DNA from: Nocardioides jiangsuensis
Lineage (GTDB): Bacteria > Actinomycetota > Actinomycetes > Propionibacteriales > Nocardioidaceae
Reading direction: 5' to 3'
Assembly (NCBI RefSeq): GCF_019679455.1
Contig: NZ_JAIEZQ010000002.1
Span: forward strand, 1,116,001 to 1,180,000
Length of the DNA: 64,000 nucleotides
The notes below the pieces were generated by a model, which was not told the DNA's origin, searched no databases, and saw only the letters and a list, made by a program, of their open reading frames with translations. A program made the translations under genes and the position numbers. This document shows positions 27,093 through 36,001 of the stretch, piece by piece (position 1 is the stretch's first letter; every line of letters begins with the position of its first letter).

Positions 27093-27139
27093 CCACTACA
27101 TCTAGTAGTTACACGGATGTAAGTTTCCACAGGTAGTGG
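27093..27139. promoter_or_regulatory. Tandem NrdR boxes in the nrdR-nrdJ promoter
   Basis: Two sites resemble the NrdR consensus acaCwAtATaTwGtgt: CCACTACATCTAGTAG (27093-27108) and a weaker TTTCCACAGGTAGTGG (27124-27139). They are 31 bases apart, the three-helical-turn spacing known for paired NrdR boxes. They lie 200-250 bases before nrdR in a 457-base region without a gene (26880-27337); the rest shows only a weak 6-bp stem at 27278-27294. They would allow NrdR to repress its own operon. Confidence 0.65.
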
Positions 27140-27337
27140 TCACTTACGCACAGGCAACGGGCTGGTTGTCCCCAAGTCATCCACAGATCCACCCACAACC
27201 CGGCGTCTCGAGCCCCTGGCCGAGGCCTCCCGGAGGCGGGCAGAAACTGTCGGTGCGGGGTGTTGCACTAAGAGGGTCTCCGACGGTCTCGGAGCCACGT
27301 CAGACAAGCGTCACCCGAGGGAGAGGAGCGGCATCAC

Positions 27338-27835
27338 ATGCACTGCCCGTACTGCCGCAACACCGACACCCGCGTGGTCGACAGCCGGGTCGCCGACGAC
27401 GGTGGCGCGATCCGCCGTCGCCGCACCTGCCCGGCCTGCGAGAAGCGGTTCAGCACCGTCGAGCAGATGCAGCTCGTCGTGGTGAAGCGCTCCGGCGCGA
27501 CCGAGCCGTTCACCCGCGAGAAGGCCGTCGCCGGCGTGCGCAAGGCGTGCAAGGGCCGGCCGGTCTCCGAGGACGACCTGGCCTGCCTGGGCCAGAAGGT
27601 CGAGGACGCGCTGCGCGCCAGCGGCTGGGCCGAGGTGCCCGCCAACGAGGTGGGCCTGGCGATCCTCGGTCCGCTCCGCGAGCTCGACGAGGTGGCCTAC
27701 CTCCGGTTCGCGAGCGTGTACAAGGCGTTCGAGAGCGCCGAGGCGTTCGAGGAGGAGATCGCCATCCTCCGCGCTGAGCGGTCGGTCGAGCAGACCGCCA
27801 TACCCACCCAGCCGGTGCCGTCGAGCACGGGCTGA
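27338..27835 (+). CDS. nrdR: Transcriptional repressor NrdR
   Basis: The 165-residue protein starts MHCPYC, giving the first zinc-ribbon cysteine pair (C3, C6); the second is in TCPACEKRF (about C31, C34). Residues ~46-136 form an ATP-cone ([24 protein letters not shown]), which senses ATP/dATP. NrdR represses ribonucleotide reductase genes when dATP is high. It precedes nrdJ by 104 bases and probably heads a two-gene operon, with NrdR boxes upstream. ATG 27338 follows GAGGGAGAGGAG. The last ~20 residues are a variable tail. Confidence 0.95.
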   Translation: MHCPYCRNTDTRVVDSRVADDGGAIRRRRTCPACEKRFSTVEQMQLVVVKRSGATEPFTREKAVAGVRKACKGRPVSEDDLACLGQKVEDALRASGWAEVPANEVGLAILGPLRELDEVAYLRFASVYKAFESAEAFEEEIAILRAERSVEQTAIPTQPVPSSTG

Positions 27836-27844
27836 CCCCCAGAC

Positions 27845-27880
27845 TGCCCGGCGCGTCGTGGGGAAGCGGCGCGTCGGGCA
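27845..27880. promoter_or_regulatory. Stem-loop between nrdR and nrdJ
   Basis: TGCCCGGCGCG (27845-27855) pairs with CGCGTCGGGCA (27870-27880) with one G-T wobble, loop 14 bases. No T-run follows. It may be a leaky terminator or a processing/stability element that sets the nrdR to nrdJ ratio. Confidence 0.45.
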
Positions 27881-27939
27881 AACCAACTTAGAAGTACCAA
27901 GACAGACGACGAGAGTCAGAATCGGGGAGAAGGAGAACC

Positions 27940-30798
27940 ATGACGGAGACGGTGAGCGGGTCCGCACGTGCAGGGCGCAAGGGCGCCAAGGGTCTGAAGA
28001 TCGAGCGGGTCTTCAGCACCGAGGGCGTGCACCCCTACGACGAGATCACCTGGGAGCGTCGCGACGTCGTCCAGACCAACTGGAAGACCGGCGAGGCCGT
28101 CTTCGAGCAGCGCGGTGTGGAGTTTCCCGACTTCTGGTCGGTGAACGCCTCGACGATCGTCACCACCAAGTACTTCCGCGGCGCGGTCGGCACCGACGCG
28201 CGTGAGTGGAGCCTCAAGCAGCTCGTCGACCGCGTGGTGAAGACCTACCGCAAGGGCGGCGAGGACAACGGCTACTTCGCCTCCGTCGCCGACGCCGAGC
28301 TCTTCGAGCACGAGCTCACCTGGCTGCTCGTGCACCAGTACTTCTCCTTCAACTCTCCCGTCTGGTTCAACGTCGGCACGCCGTCTCCCCAGCAGGTCTC
28401 CGCGTGCTTCATCCTCTCCGTCGACGACTCGATGGACTCCATCCTGAACTGGTACAAGGAGGAGGGCTTCATCTTCAAGGGCGGCTCGGGCGCGGGTCTG
28501 AACCTGTCGCGCATCCGCTCGTCGAAGGAGCTGCTCTCGTCCGGCGGTACGGCGTCGGGCCCGGTCTCGTTCATGCGCGGCGCCGACGCGTCCGCGGGCA
28601 CCATCAAGTCCGGCGGTGCGACCCGTCGCGCGGCCAAGATGGTCGTCCTCGACGTGGACCACCCCGACATCGAGGAGTTCGTCGAGACCAAGGCGCGCGA
28701 GGAGGACAAGATCCGCGCGCTGCGCGACGCCGGCTTCGACATGGACCTCGGCGGCAAGGACATCACCTCCGTCCAGTACCAGAACGCCAACAACTCCGTC
28801 CGCGTCACCGACGAGTTCATGCGCGCGGTCGAGGACGGCACGTCGTTCGGCCTGCGTGCCCGCGGCACCGGTGAGGTCATCGAGGAGGTCGACGCCCGCG
28901 AGCTGTTCACCAAGATCGCGAAGGCCGCCTGGGAGTGCGCCGACCCGGGCCTGCAGTACGACGACACGATCAACGACTGGCACACCAACCCCGAGACCGG
29001 CCGGATCACCGCATCCAACCCGTGCTCGGAGTACATGTCGCTGGACAACTCGTCCTGCAACCTCGCGTCGCTGAACCTGCTCAAGTTCCTCAAGGACGAC
29101 GACACCTTCGACGCGCCGCTGTTCGCGAAGGCCGTCGAGCTGATCATCACCGCGATGGACATCTCGATCTGCTTCGCCGACTTCCCGACCGAGTCGATCG
29201 GGGACACCACCCGCGACTACCGTCAGCTCGGCATCGGCTACGCCAACCTCGGCGCGCTGCTGATGGCGATGGGTCTCGGCTACGACTCCGACGGTGGCCG
29301 CGCGATGGCCGCCGCGATCACGTCGCTGATGACCGGTCAGTCCTACAAGCGCTCCTCGGAGCTCGCCGCGGTCGTCGGCCCGTACACCGGCTACGCCCGC
29401 AACGCCGACGCGCACAAGCGGGTCATGCGCAAGCACCAGGCCGCCAACGACGCGATCCGCTCGATCCACAGCCACGACCGCGACGTGCACACGCTGGCCA
29501 CCAAGGCGTGGGACCAGGTCGTGAAGCTGGGCGAGAAGAACGGCTACCGCAACGCGCAGGCCTCCGTGCTCGCGCCGACCGGCACCATCGGCTTCATGAT
29601 GGACTGCGACACCACCGGCATCGAGCCCGACTTCTCCCTCGTGAAGTTCAAGAAGCTCGTCGGCGGCGGCTCGATGCAGATCGTCAACCAGACCATCCCG
29701 CGTGCGCTGAAGAAGCTGGGCTACCAGCAGGAGCAGATCGAGGCGATCGTCGAGTACATCGCCGAGCACGGCCACGTGATCGACGCCCCCGGCCTGAAGA
29801 CCGAGCACTACGAGGTCTTCGACACCGCGATGGGTGCGCGGGCGCTGGCCCCGATGGGTCACGTGCGGATGATGGCGGCGGCGCAGCCGTTCCTGTCCGG
29901 TGCGATCAGCAAGACCGTGAACCTGCCGGAGACGGCCACGGTCGAGGAGATCGAGGACATCTACCTGCAGTCGTGGAAGCTCGGCCTCAAGGCGACCGCG
30001 GTCTACCGCGACAACTGCAAGGTCGGCCAGCCGCTCTCCGACGGCAAGGCGAAGGCCAAGGCCGTGGAGAAGGAGGAGGTCGCTCCCGTCATCGTCGAGC
30101 GCCCCGTCCGCAAGCGCCTGCCGAAGTCGCGTCCGTCGCGCACCACCTCGTTCACCGTGGGTGGCGCCGAGGGCTACATGACCGCCGGTTCCTACCCCGA
30201 CGATGGTCTCGGCGAGGTCTTCCTCAAGCTCGGCAAGCAGGGCTCCACGCTCGCCGGTGTGATGGACGCCTTCTCGATGGCGATCTCCATCTCCCTGCAG
30301 TACGGCGTCCCGCTGGAGACCTACGTCTCGAAGTTCACCAACATGAAGTTCGAGCCGGCCGGCCTCACCGACGACCCGGACGTGCGGATGTCGCAGTCGA
30401 TCATGGACTACATCTTCCGTCGTCTCGCGCTGGACTACCTGCCCTTCGAGACCCGCTCCGCGATGGGCATCTACTCCGCGGAGGAGCGCCAGCGCCAGCT
30501 CGAGACCGGCTCGTACGAGGCGGCGGAGGTCGAGGCCCCCGAGGCCGAGTCGCTCAAGACCACCCCGGCCGAGCTGAAGCTCGAGTCGACCTCGGTCAAG
30601 GTCGCCCAGGCCGAGGACGTCGTCGAGGCCAAGGCCAAGGAGGCGCCGAAGCAGGCGCACACCTCCGCCGAGCTGATGGAGGCGATCACCGGTACGGCGG
30701 TTGACAGCCCGCTCTGCTTCACCTGCGGCACCAAGATGCGCCCCGCGGGCAGCTGCTACGTCTGCGAAGGCTGCGGCAGCACCAGCGGCTGCAGCTGA
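27940..30798 (+). CDS. nrdJ: Adenosylcobalamin-dependent (class II) ribonucleotide reductase
   Basis: The 952-residue enzyme reduces ribonucleotides to deoxyribonucleotides using coenzyme B12, independent of oxygen. Visible features are the N-terminal KIERVFSTEGVHPYDEITWE, the first redox cysteine in VSACFILSVDDSMD, NPCSEYMSLDNSSCNLASLN in the barrel, and VLAPTGTIGFMMDCDTTGIE. A later FTVGGAEGYMTAGSYPDDG block and the C-terminal CFTCGTK...CYVCEGCG cysteine pairs, used for re-reduction by thioredoxin, are also present. Length is normal for actinobacterial NrdJ and no intein is inserted in it. ATG 27940 follows GAGAAGGAG. A strong terminator lies 40 bases past the stop. Confidence 0.95.
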   Translation: MTETVSGSARAGRKGAKGLKIERVFSTEGVHPYDEITWERRDVVQTNWKTGEAVFEQRGVEFPDFWSVNASTIVTTKYFRGAVGTDAREWSLKQLVDRVVKTYRKGGEDNGYFASVADAELFEHELTWLLVHQYFSFNSPVWFNVGTPSPQQVSACFILSVDDSMDSILNWYKEEGFIFKGGSGAGLNLSRIRSSKELLSSGGTASGPVSFMRGADASAGTIKSGGATRRAAKMVVLDVDHPDIEEFVETKAREEDKIRALRDAGFDMDLGGKDITSVQYQNANNSVRVTDEFMRAVEDGTSFGLRARGTGEVIEEVDARELFTKIAKAAWECADPGLQYDDTINDWHTNPETGRITASNPCSEYMSLDNSSCNLASLNLLKFLKDDDTFDAPLFAKAVELIITAMDISICFADFPTESIGDTTRDYRQLGIGYANLGALLMAMGLGYDSDGGRAMAAAITSLMTGQSYKRSSELAAVVGPYTGYARNADAHKRVMRKHQAANDAIRSIHSHDRDVHTLATKAWDQVVKLGEKNGYRNAQASVLAPTGTIGFMMDCDTTGIEPDFSLVKFKKLVGGGSMQIVNQTIPRALKKLGYQQEQIEAIVEYIAEHGHVIDAPGLKTEHYEVFDTAMGARALAPMGHVRMMAAAQPFLSGAISKTVNLPETATVEEIEDIYLQSWKLGLKATAVYRDNCKVGQPLSDGKAKAKAVEKEEVAPVIVERPVRKRLPKSRPSRTTSFTVGGAEGYMTAGSYPDDGLGEVFLKLGKQGSTLAGVMDAFSMAISISLQYGVPLETYVSKFTNMKFEPAGLTDDPDVRMSQSIMDYIFRRLALDYLPFETRSAMGIYSAEERQRQLETGSYEAAEVEAPEAESLKTTPAELKLESTSVKVAQAEDVVEAKAKEAPKQAHTSAELMEAITGTAVDSPLCFTCGTKMRPAGSCYVCEGCGSTSGCS

Positions 30799-30838
30799 CC
30801 CTGCTGAGACCCGAGAGACTGACTTAGTAGTCCCCAAG

Positions 30839-30879
30839 GGAGCGCCCGACCTCGATGCGAGGTCGGGCGCTCCTCTTTT
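30839..30879 (+). terminator. Rho-independent terminator of nrdR-nrdJ
   Basis: GGAGCGCCCGACCTC (30839-30853) and GAGGTCGGGCGCTCC (30859-30873) form a perfect 15-bp stem with a five-base loop, followed by TCTTTT. This is the clearest intrinsic terminator in the window and marks the left boundary of the defence island. Confidence 0.92.
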
Positions 30880-30942
30880 GTCGGTGGCCACTGATCGGAT
30901 GTTTCGCGTCGCTGCAACCAGGGGTCGGGACTGGAGCAAGAC

Positions 30943-31500
30943 ATGGCATCCCGACCTGCGCTCACACTGCGCCTCCGAGGAAGCCGGGCACGGCTCTTCG
31001 AACCGATAAGCCACTCCTGGTGTCAAAGCGGGCCGGGGCGAGGAAAGCCAACCATCGCCTTCGCCCAAGATGTCGTCGCTGGCGACTACCTCGCGATCAG
31101 CTATGGCGCGGCTTGGAGCTCTGAACCTACAGCCCTCCCCGTCCTTCCAGCTCGCCCACGCTACGGCTCAGAAAAGAGCATTGAGCTGCCGAGGCAGTGC
31201 CTATCTCTCGGAAGGGCACACGAGTCGCTCGACCTGGTCCGTGGTGATCACGAACTTGGTTTCTCGACGTGCTCGAACAGGTCCGTGCTGCCGCGGAGGC
31301 GGTGTTCGGCTTGCGCGGCAGAATCAAAATCAGTGGCAGACGAGGTGCTCTGGTCATCTCGAGTAAGCGCTTGGTGGAATTCATGGACCTGCTCGGCTGT
31401 GGGAGTAGCAAGGCAGAGAAGCGGGTGCCTGCGGTGCTGATGGACTCCGAGCCGTTGCGTGCAAGGCCTAGAAGGCGCGCTCGAGCGCCGCGTAGTCCGG
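30943..31500 (+). pseudogene. Decayed intein / LAGLIDADG homing endonuclease
   Basis: Three reading frames carry consecutive pieces of one intein-like protein. Frame of 30943 gives FAQDVVAGDYLAISYGAA and GSEKSIELPRQ (31066-31197), the end of a splicing domain. The next frame gives AYLSEGHTSRSTWSVVITN (about 31199-31258), a LAGLIDADG motif with its beta-sheet. The third gives FLDVLEQVRAAAEAVFGL, ISSKRLVEFMDLLG and KAEKRVP (about 31260-31430), the usual segment before the second LAGLIDADG motif, which is not intact. At least two frameshifts and loss of both ends make it non-functional. No host protein piece (extein) was recognised. It lies directly after the nrdJ terminator. Confidence 0.55.
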
Positions 31501-32014
31501 GTCCTGGCTGACGAGCTCGTGCTCGAACACAACGCGTCTATCAGCCCAGTAGCAGCGGCAAATGAGTGCAGCCTGATTCACTTCATTCATCTCCCACCAG
31601 AGCGTCGGGCTCGGCGGGACGTCCTCGTTCAGCATGCCAGACGTGCACCGGCTCGTCGGCGGACACAGTCTTGTTCCGGGCCATCTTGGTCGATGCGAGT
31701 ACGGGTCTTGTCCGATCCCTGCGCTACGACCACTGGTCGGGCGCGTTCTCCAACGCGGTTCGGGTTGCTGTGGCGGAGCAGCTGATTCACGATCTGGATG
31801 AGAGACTGCCGCCGAGTCCAAGCTGCCCAGCCTCTACTCGCGTTACCAGTCACCCGAGGTGATGGTGCGGGACCGCGCCGTTCCCACCTGTCGTTCGCCC
31901 GGACCTGCGTTTGGGGACGCATCCGGGATCGCGGTTCATCACTACTGGGTAACGGTTCGGGACACGCAGCGGATCCTTCGAGGGCCGCCCTGAGCCGTTG
32001 TCTACCGTGCTCGA
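31501..32014. other. Region without an intact gene; short gene-like fragments
   Basis: No convincing complete gene. A minus-strand piece (31468-31635) codes LWWEMNEVNQAALICRCYW and ends QDPDYAALERAF, and looks like the end of a protein. An overlapping plus-strand frame (about 31665-31800) codes LFRAILVDASTGLVRSLRYD and also looks plausible. Both cannot be real, and neither has a proper upstream part. Best read as remnants at the island edge. The promoter of the following small gene must lie at the right end of this stretch. Confidence 0.3.
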
Positions 32015-32482
32015 ATGCCTACTACTCTCAACGACTACCTCAGTCCGGTCCGCCAGACGTTGGACAAGGAGTGGCGAGAGCTGCGGTCGCGAGACTGGCC
32101 CGCGCCGGGCAAGCGCCAGAGCGTCTTCTTGCCTAGCGAAACGGTTCTCTGCCTTTGCGCCTCCTTGCGGGTTGACCATCGACGCTTCGGAAGCTCGACG
32201 GCACCCGGTGCGCCTAGCCCGGTGCAAGAACTGGCCCGGTTGTTCCGGCGTCCCCCTTCGAGCATCCTCGCCAAGATGGCGAACCTGGACGGGTCTCGCA
32301 GCCACGGCGGGCGCTTCGACCCGGCCGTCTCCGAGGCCCTGCTCGACGACCTCGCGAAGCTGGGCGAGGCGTACCGTGCCGTGCTGTCTTCTGCGCGCCG
32401 CGCTGGCGTCGACGCGTGGGAGCTGCCCGACTTCCTCGGTGTGGAGAAAGGCGGCACGCCCGACAGGCGCGTCATCTACTGA
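32015..32482 (+). CDS. Small protein of unknown function at head of R-M cassette
   Basis: The 155-residue protein has a central helical stretch, ELARLFRRPPSSILAKMANL, then LDGSRSHGGRFDPAVSEALL. This is similar to the helical segment that precedes many bacterial HNH nuclease domains ('F-x-R-T/P...KM-x-NL'), but no HNH motif follows. I do not recognise a full family. It may be a DNA-binding or specificity accessory of the methyltransferase gene that begins 64 bases downstream on the same strand. The ATG at 32015 has no strong ribosome site. Confidence 0.55.
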   Translation: MPTTLNDYLSPVRQTLDKEWRELRSRDWPAPGKRQSVFLPSETVLCLCASLRVDHRRFGSSTAPGAPSPVQELARLFRRPPSSILAKMANLDGSRSHGGRFDPAVSEALLDDLAKLGEAYRAVLSSARRAGVDAWELPDFLGVEKGGTPDRRVIY

Positions 32483-32546
32483 GGCATTTGCCACGGCCTC
32501 CACGTGGCGCCAGGCTCATGAGGGTGCAAGGGCTTAAGCTTGTCCC

Positions 32547-33890
32547 GTGTTCGACTTCGTAGACCTCTTTGCCGGCATCGGCGGCTTCCATGGTTCTTTG
32601 GCCTCGTTAGGTGGACGCGGCGTAAGGGCGGCTGAGCTCGACCGACGTGCCCGCGAGGTGTACAAGCCGAACTGGCACCTGATGCCAGACAAGGACGTCA
32701 GAGACCTTGCGCAAGAGGCTGGCTCGCTTGAGGACCACGCGGTGCTGGCAGCGGGCTTTCCCTGTCAGCCCTTCAGCAAGTCGGGCCGTCAGCTAGGCAT
32801 GTCGGAGGAGCGAGGAACGCTCTTCCACGAGATCGTGACGATCCTCGAGGCCAAAAAGCCACCAGTCATTTTCTTGGAGAACGTCCGCAACATCGCGGGA
32901 CCGCGGCAACGCGCGACCTGGCGTGCAGTCGTGGACGGGCTGCGAGAAGTTGGCTACAAGGTCTCGGACCAGCCGTGCGTCTTCTCCCCGCACCTCCTGC
33001 CGCCGGAGGCAGGAGGTGCGGCACAGGTGCGGGAGCGTGTCTACATCCTGGCCACCTACGTCGGTCCTGAGCGAGCGCACAATGAGGTTGACGTGCCGCC
33101 CGCAGTCGAGCATCGCCCACAGCTGGGTTGGGATCCCCAACACTGGTCCATCAAGGAGCATGTCGTTGCTGCGGCTCAGCCGACGACACACCTCCGCAAC
33201 TACAGGCTCACGCCGGACGAGATCGAGTGGATCGACACCTGGAACCGGTTCCTGAAGTTGCTGCCTCCTGGTGCGCATCTGCCGGGCCACCCCCTCTGGG
33301 CGGACGTCTGGACGGGTGTCCTCCAGCCGAAGCCGGAGGACCCGGACTGGAAGAAGGGCTTCATCGCGAAGAACGTCCAGTTCTACGTGGACAACAAGAA
33401 GCAGATCGACGCCTGGCTGGAGGAGAAGCCGCGACTGCGGACGTTTCCCGCCAGCCGGCGAAAGTTGGAGTGGCAGGCGCAGGACGCCCCTCGGGACCTC
33501 TGGCAGCTGCTCCTCCACCTCCGACCGTCGGGGATCCGTGCGAAACGTCCGACGTACGCCCCTGCACTGGTCGCCATGGGACAGACGTCAATCTACGGCC
33601 CGGAGAGACGTCGGCTCACCGTCGAGGAAGCCGCGGTGCTTCAAGGTTTCCCGCGTGGCTTCAAGTTCGGGGGCCAGGTCGACTCGCTGAGCTATCGCCA
33701 GCTTGGCAACGCGATCAACATCGGGACCGCGCGGTACGTCTTCTCCAGGTACGTCGAGCAGAACGCCGATGACATAGAAGCAGCCGAGGCAGCGGGTGCG
33801 AAGGTCGATGGCCATCCGGTTGTGGAGGCGGTCATGCAAGTGGTCGAGGCTGAACGAGCAGCCTCAGACGTCGCGGCAGAGACGGGCTAG
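32547..33890 (+). CDS. DNA cytosine-5 methyltransferase of MORC/Z1-type R-M cassette
   Basis: The 447-residue enzyme has all main C5-methyltransferase motifs: I DLFAGIGG (6-13), IV AGFPCQPFS with catalytic Cys73, VI ENV (111-113), VIII QVRERVYILA and X YRQLGNAINI. The ~120 residues between VIII and X hold the target-recognition domain. It protects host DNA by methylating the cassette's target. It starts at GTG 32547, and its stop overlaps the stop of the convergent Vsr gene by four bases. Its close neighbours (Vsr, GHKL ATPase, Z1, DUF4420) match an R-M type described for bacterial MORC homologues. Confidence 0.92.
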   Translation: MFDFVDLFAGIGGFHGSLASLGGRGVRAAELDRRAREVYKPNWHLMPDKDVRDLAQEAGSLEDHAVLAAGFPCQPFSKSGRQLGMSEERGTLFHEIVTILEAKKPPVIFLENVRNIAGPRQRATWRAVVDGLREVGYKVSDQPCVFSPHLLPPEAGGAAQVRERVYILATYVGPERAHNEVDVPPAVEHRPQLGWDPQHWSIKEHVVAAAQPTTHLRNYRLTPDEIEWIDTWNRFLKLLPPGAHLPGHPLWADVWTGVLQPKPEDPDWKKGFIAKNVQFYVDNKKQIDAWLEEKPRLRTFPASRRKLEWQAQDAPRDLWQLLLHLRPSGIRAKRPTYAPALVAMGQTSIYGPERRRLTVEEAAVLQGFPRGFKFGGQVDSLSYRQLGNAINIGTARYVFSRYVEQNADDIEAAEAAGAKVDGHPVVEAVMQVVEAERAASDVAAETG

Positions 33891-34336
33891 CCGTCCGGAG
33901 CGGCCGCACGCCAGCGCAGCTCCACAGTGCTGGCGGAGGCCAGCACGTCCTCGTGCTCCCAGAGACGAAGCACTGTCCAGCCGGCCTCCTCGAGCAGCCG
34001 AGTCGTGTCGGCGTCACGTTCCTGGTTGCGGGCCAGCTTCCAGCGCCACCATTCAGGGTTCGTCGAGGGCTTCACCCCGTGCTCCGGGCAGCCGTGCCAG
34101 AAGCAGCCGTCGACGAAGACCGCCAGCTTTACCCGAGTGAAGGCGATGTCAATCGTCCGGCGTCTGTTGCCTGGCACGGGGAGCTGCACCCGAAAGCGGA
34201 GCCCCCGCCGATGGAGCTCCCGCCGAAGCGCGACCTCTGGCTTCGTGTGACGACGCGCCAAGCGAGACATGCGGCCCGAGAGCTCCGGACCTGGGCGAAC
34301 TCGCTCCGGTTCGGCAGCCGCACTGGTATCAGTCAC
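33887..34336 (-). CDS. vsr: Very short patch repair endonuclease (Vsr)
   Basis: The 149-residue protein has the Vsr core: MSRLARRHTKPEVALRREL near residue 23, TIDIAF with the catalytic aspartate, and FVDGCFWHGCPEH with the zinc-binding Cys/His group. Vsr nicks T:G mismatches formed when 5-methylcytosine deaminates, so it pairs naturally with the C5 methyltransferase convergent to it (four-base overlap of stops). In related R-M cassettes Vsr-like enzymes may also take part in restriction. It is divergent from the GHKL ATPase gene; starts at 34336. Confidence 0.9.
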   Translation of the reverse strand: MTDTSAAAEPERVRPGPELSGRMSRLARRHTKPEVALRRELHRRGLRFRVQLPVPGNRRRTIDIAFTRVKLAVFVDGCFWHGCPEHGVKPSTNPEWWRWKLARNQERDADTTRLLEEAGWTVLRLWEHEDVLASASTVELRWRAAAPDG

Positions 34337-34419
34337 GTAACCAGTGTCTTATGTGCGTCAACGACACAGGACGTCGCACTAGGCTCGACCGTCAGGTCAT
34401 CATCGTCGAGGGGAGTCAC

Positions 34420-35976
34420 GTGGCTGAGCACGAGATCAGCATCCGGCCTGGGGTAGCCATGCTGGGACTGTTCCCGCACATGAAGTACCAGCCCTGGTAC
34501 GCCCTGGGTGAGCTCGTCGACAACGCCATCCAGAGCTATCTCTCCAACCGCGACGCTCTGCACGAGGCGAACCCGGAGGGGTACAGGCTCCGCATCGAGA
34601 TCGAGGTCGACCGCAAGGACGGCGGGCTGATCGTCGTCCGGGACAACGCGGCCGGCATCGCCCACACCGACTGGGAGCGCGCCTTCAAGGTCGCCGAACC
34701 CCCGTCGGACAACAGTGGTCTCTCGCAGTTCGGTGTCGGCATGAAGGCCGCCTGCTGCTGGTTCTCCCGCGAGTGGTCACTGCGTACGACGCACCTGGGT
34801 GAGCAGGTCATCCGCGGCGTCGAGTTCGACGTGCCGGTGATCGTGGCGAGCCGGGACGAGACGCTCGACGTGATCGAGGAGCCGACGGACTGGCGCACGC
34901 ACTTCACTGAGATCCGGATGTCGAACCTCTACCGAGCCCCGCAGACGCGAACCCTGGACAAGATCAGGACCTACTTAGGTGGCATCTACCGGCAGTTCCT
35001 GCGCAACGGCGACGTCGACATCGTCTTTAACGGCTCGCAGGTGGCGTACGACGAGCCCCCGGTCCTCAAGGCACCTCGCTACAACGACCGCGGCGGCGAG
35101 CCGATCGAGTGGCGGAAGGACGTGGACGTCCGGCTGAGCTCGGGGCGGCGCGTCACCGGCTTCGTCGGCATCCGTGAGAAGGGTTCGACCTCACAGGCTG
35201 GGCTCGCCCTCTTCTACCGCCACAAGGTCGTGACCGGGTCTGGAGAGGAGATGTACAAGCCGGAGTACATCTTCGGCCGCTCCAACAGCTTCTCCTCCCA
35301 GCGTGTCTTCGGCGAGCTGCACATGGACGACTTCAACGTCACCTACACCAAGGACGCGCTGGTCTGGTACGACGAGGAGGACGAGTTCCTCGAGCTCCTC
35401 AGGACGGACCTGGAGGCCGAGCCAAAGCCCCTCCTCAAGCAGGCTGAGAACTACCGCGCGCGTGAGGTGACCATCCCGCCGAAGGACGTCGCGGGCACCA
35501 TGCTGGACCAGATCGTCGAGGCGTTCTCCGTCGTGGAGTTCGACCTCGAGAAGGTCGACGCACCGGTCGGTGGCGAGCCAACGCTCCCGATCGAGGAACT
35601 GTCCCCCAAGGAGGGCGCGGAGCCGGAGCCCGCCACCGTCGAGGCCGTCGAGGTCGACCGCGACTTCGAGGTCACGACCGAGGGACAGAAGTGGGACGTG
35701 TCGCTGCGGCTGGTCGCGGACGAGGCGAACCAGAACTGGCTGACGGTCCACACGAACGACGGGCACGACCAGATCACACTGAGCGTGAACCAGGCGCACC
35801 CGTTCATGAGGGCGTTCTGCGAGCTCCCCGGGCAGGAGCTGGAGCCGGTGTGGCGCGTGGCGATCGCTCTCGGACTGGCGCAGGAGCAAGCACGTCTGGG
35901 GGGCGCGAAGATGCCCGGTCTGGTGGTCCAGAAGGTCAACACGCTCCTGCGTACCGTCCTGTCTCACAAGAGCTGA
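34420..35976 (+). CDS. MORC/MutL-like GHKL ATPase of R-M cassette
   Basis: The 518-residue protein has an N-terminal GHKL ATPase: ELVDNA (31-36, N box), DNAAGI (75-80, G1) and SQFGVGMKAACC (G2), then an S5-like domain with GLALFYRHKVVTGSG. This is the bacterial MORC-type ATPase described in R-M operons with Z1 and DUF4420 proteins, where it is thought to clamp or move along DNA. The start is GTG 34420 after GAGGGGAG; the frame is open back to 34351 without support. An acidic, Glu-rich stretch lies around residues 405-435. The Z1 gene begins 25 bases downstream. Confidence 0.85.
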   Translation: MAEHEISIRPGVAMLGLFPHMKYQPWYALGELVDNAIQSYLSNRDALHEANPEGYRLRIEIEVDRKDGGLIVVRDNAAGIAHTDWERAFKVAEPPSDNSGLSQFGVGMKAACCWFSREWSLRTTHLGEQVIRGVEFDVPVIVASRDETLDVIEEPTDWRTHFTEIRMSNLYRAPQTRTLDKIRTYLGGIYRQFLRNGDVDIVFNGSQVAYDEPPVLKAPRYNDRGGEPIEWRKDVDVRLSSGRRVTGFVGIREKGSTSQAGLALFYRHKVVTGSGEEMYKPEYIFGRSNSFSSQRVFGELHMDDFNVTYTKDALVWYDEEDEFLELLRTDLEAEPKPLLKQAENYRAREVTIPPKDVAGTMLDQIVEAFSVVEFDLEKVDAPVGGEPTLPIEELSPKEGAEPEPATVEAVEVDRDFEVTTEGQKWDVSLRLVADEANQNWLTVHTNDGHDQITLSVNQAHPFMRAFCELPGQELEPVWRVAIALGLAQEQARLGGAKMPGLVVQKVNTLLRTVLSHKS

Positions 35977-36001
35977 CCCGAGATCGATGAACGAGGAGAG
36001 C

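Noticed and set aside
27278-27294. Possible riboswitch or attenuator in the nrdR leader
   Set aside because: Only a 6-bp stem is seen; no cobalamin-riboswitch B12-box pattern was found.
27916-31068. 1050-residue minus-strand open frame opposite nrdR-nrdJ
   Set aside because: High-G+C antisense shadow: low-complexity Arg/Gly/Asp/Val/His-rich translation, no ribosome site, covers well-recognised genes on the other strand.
31468-31862. Overlapping gene-like frames on both strands between the intein relic and the small protein gene
   Set aside because: They contradict each other, have no start signals and match no family I know; kept only as fragments.
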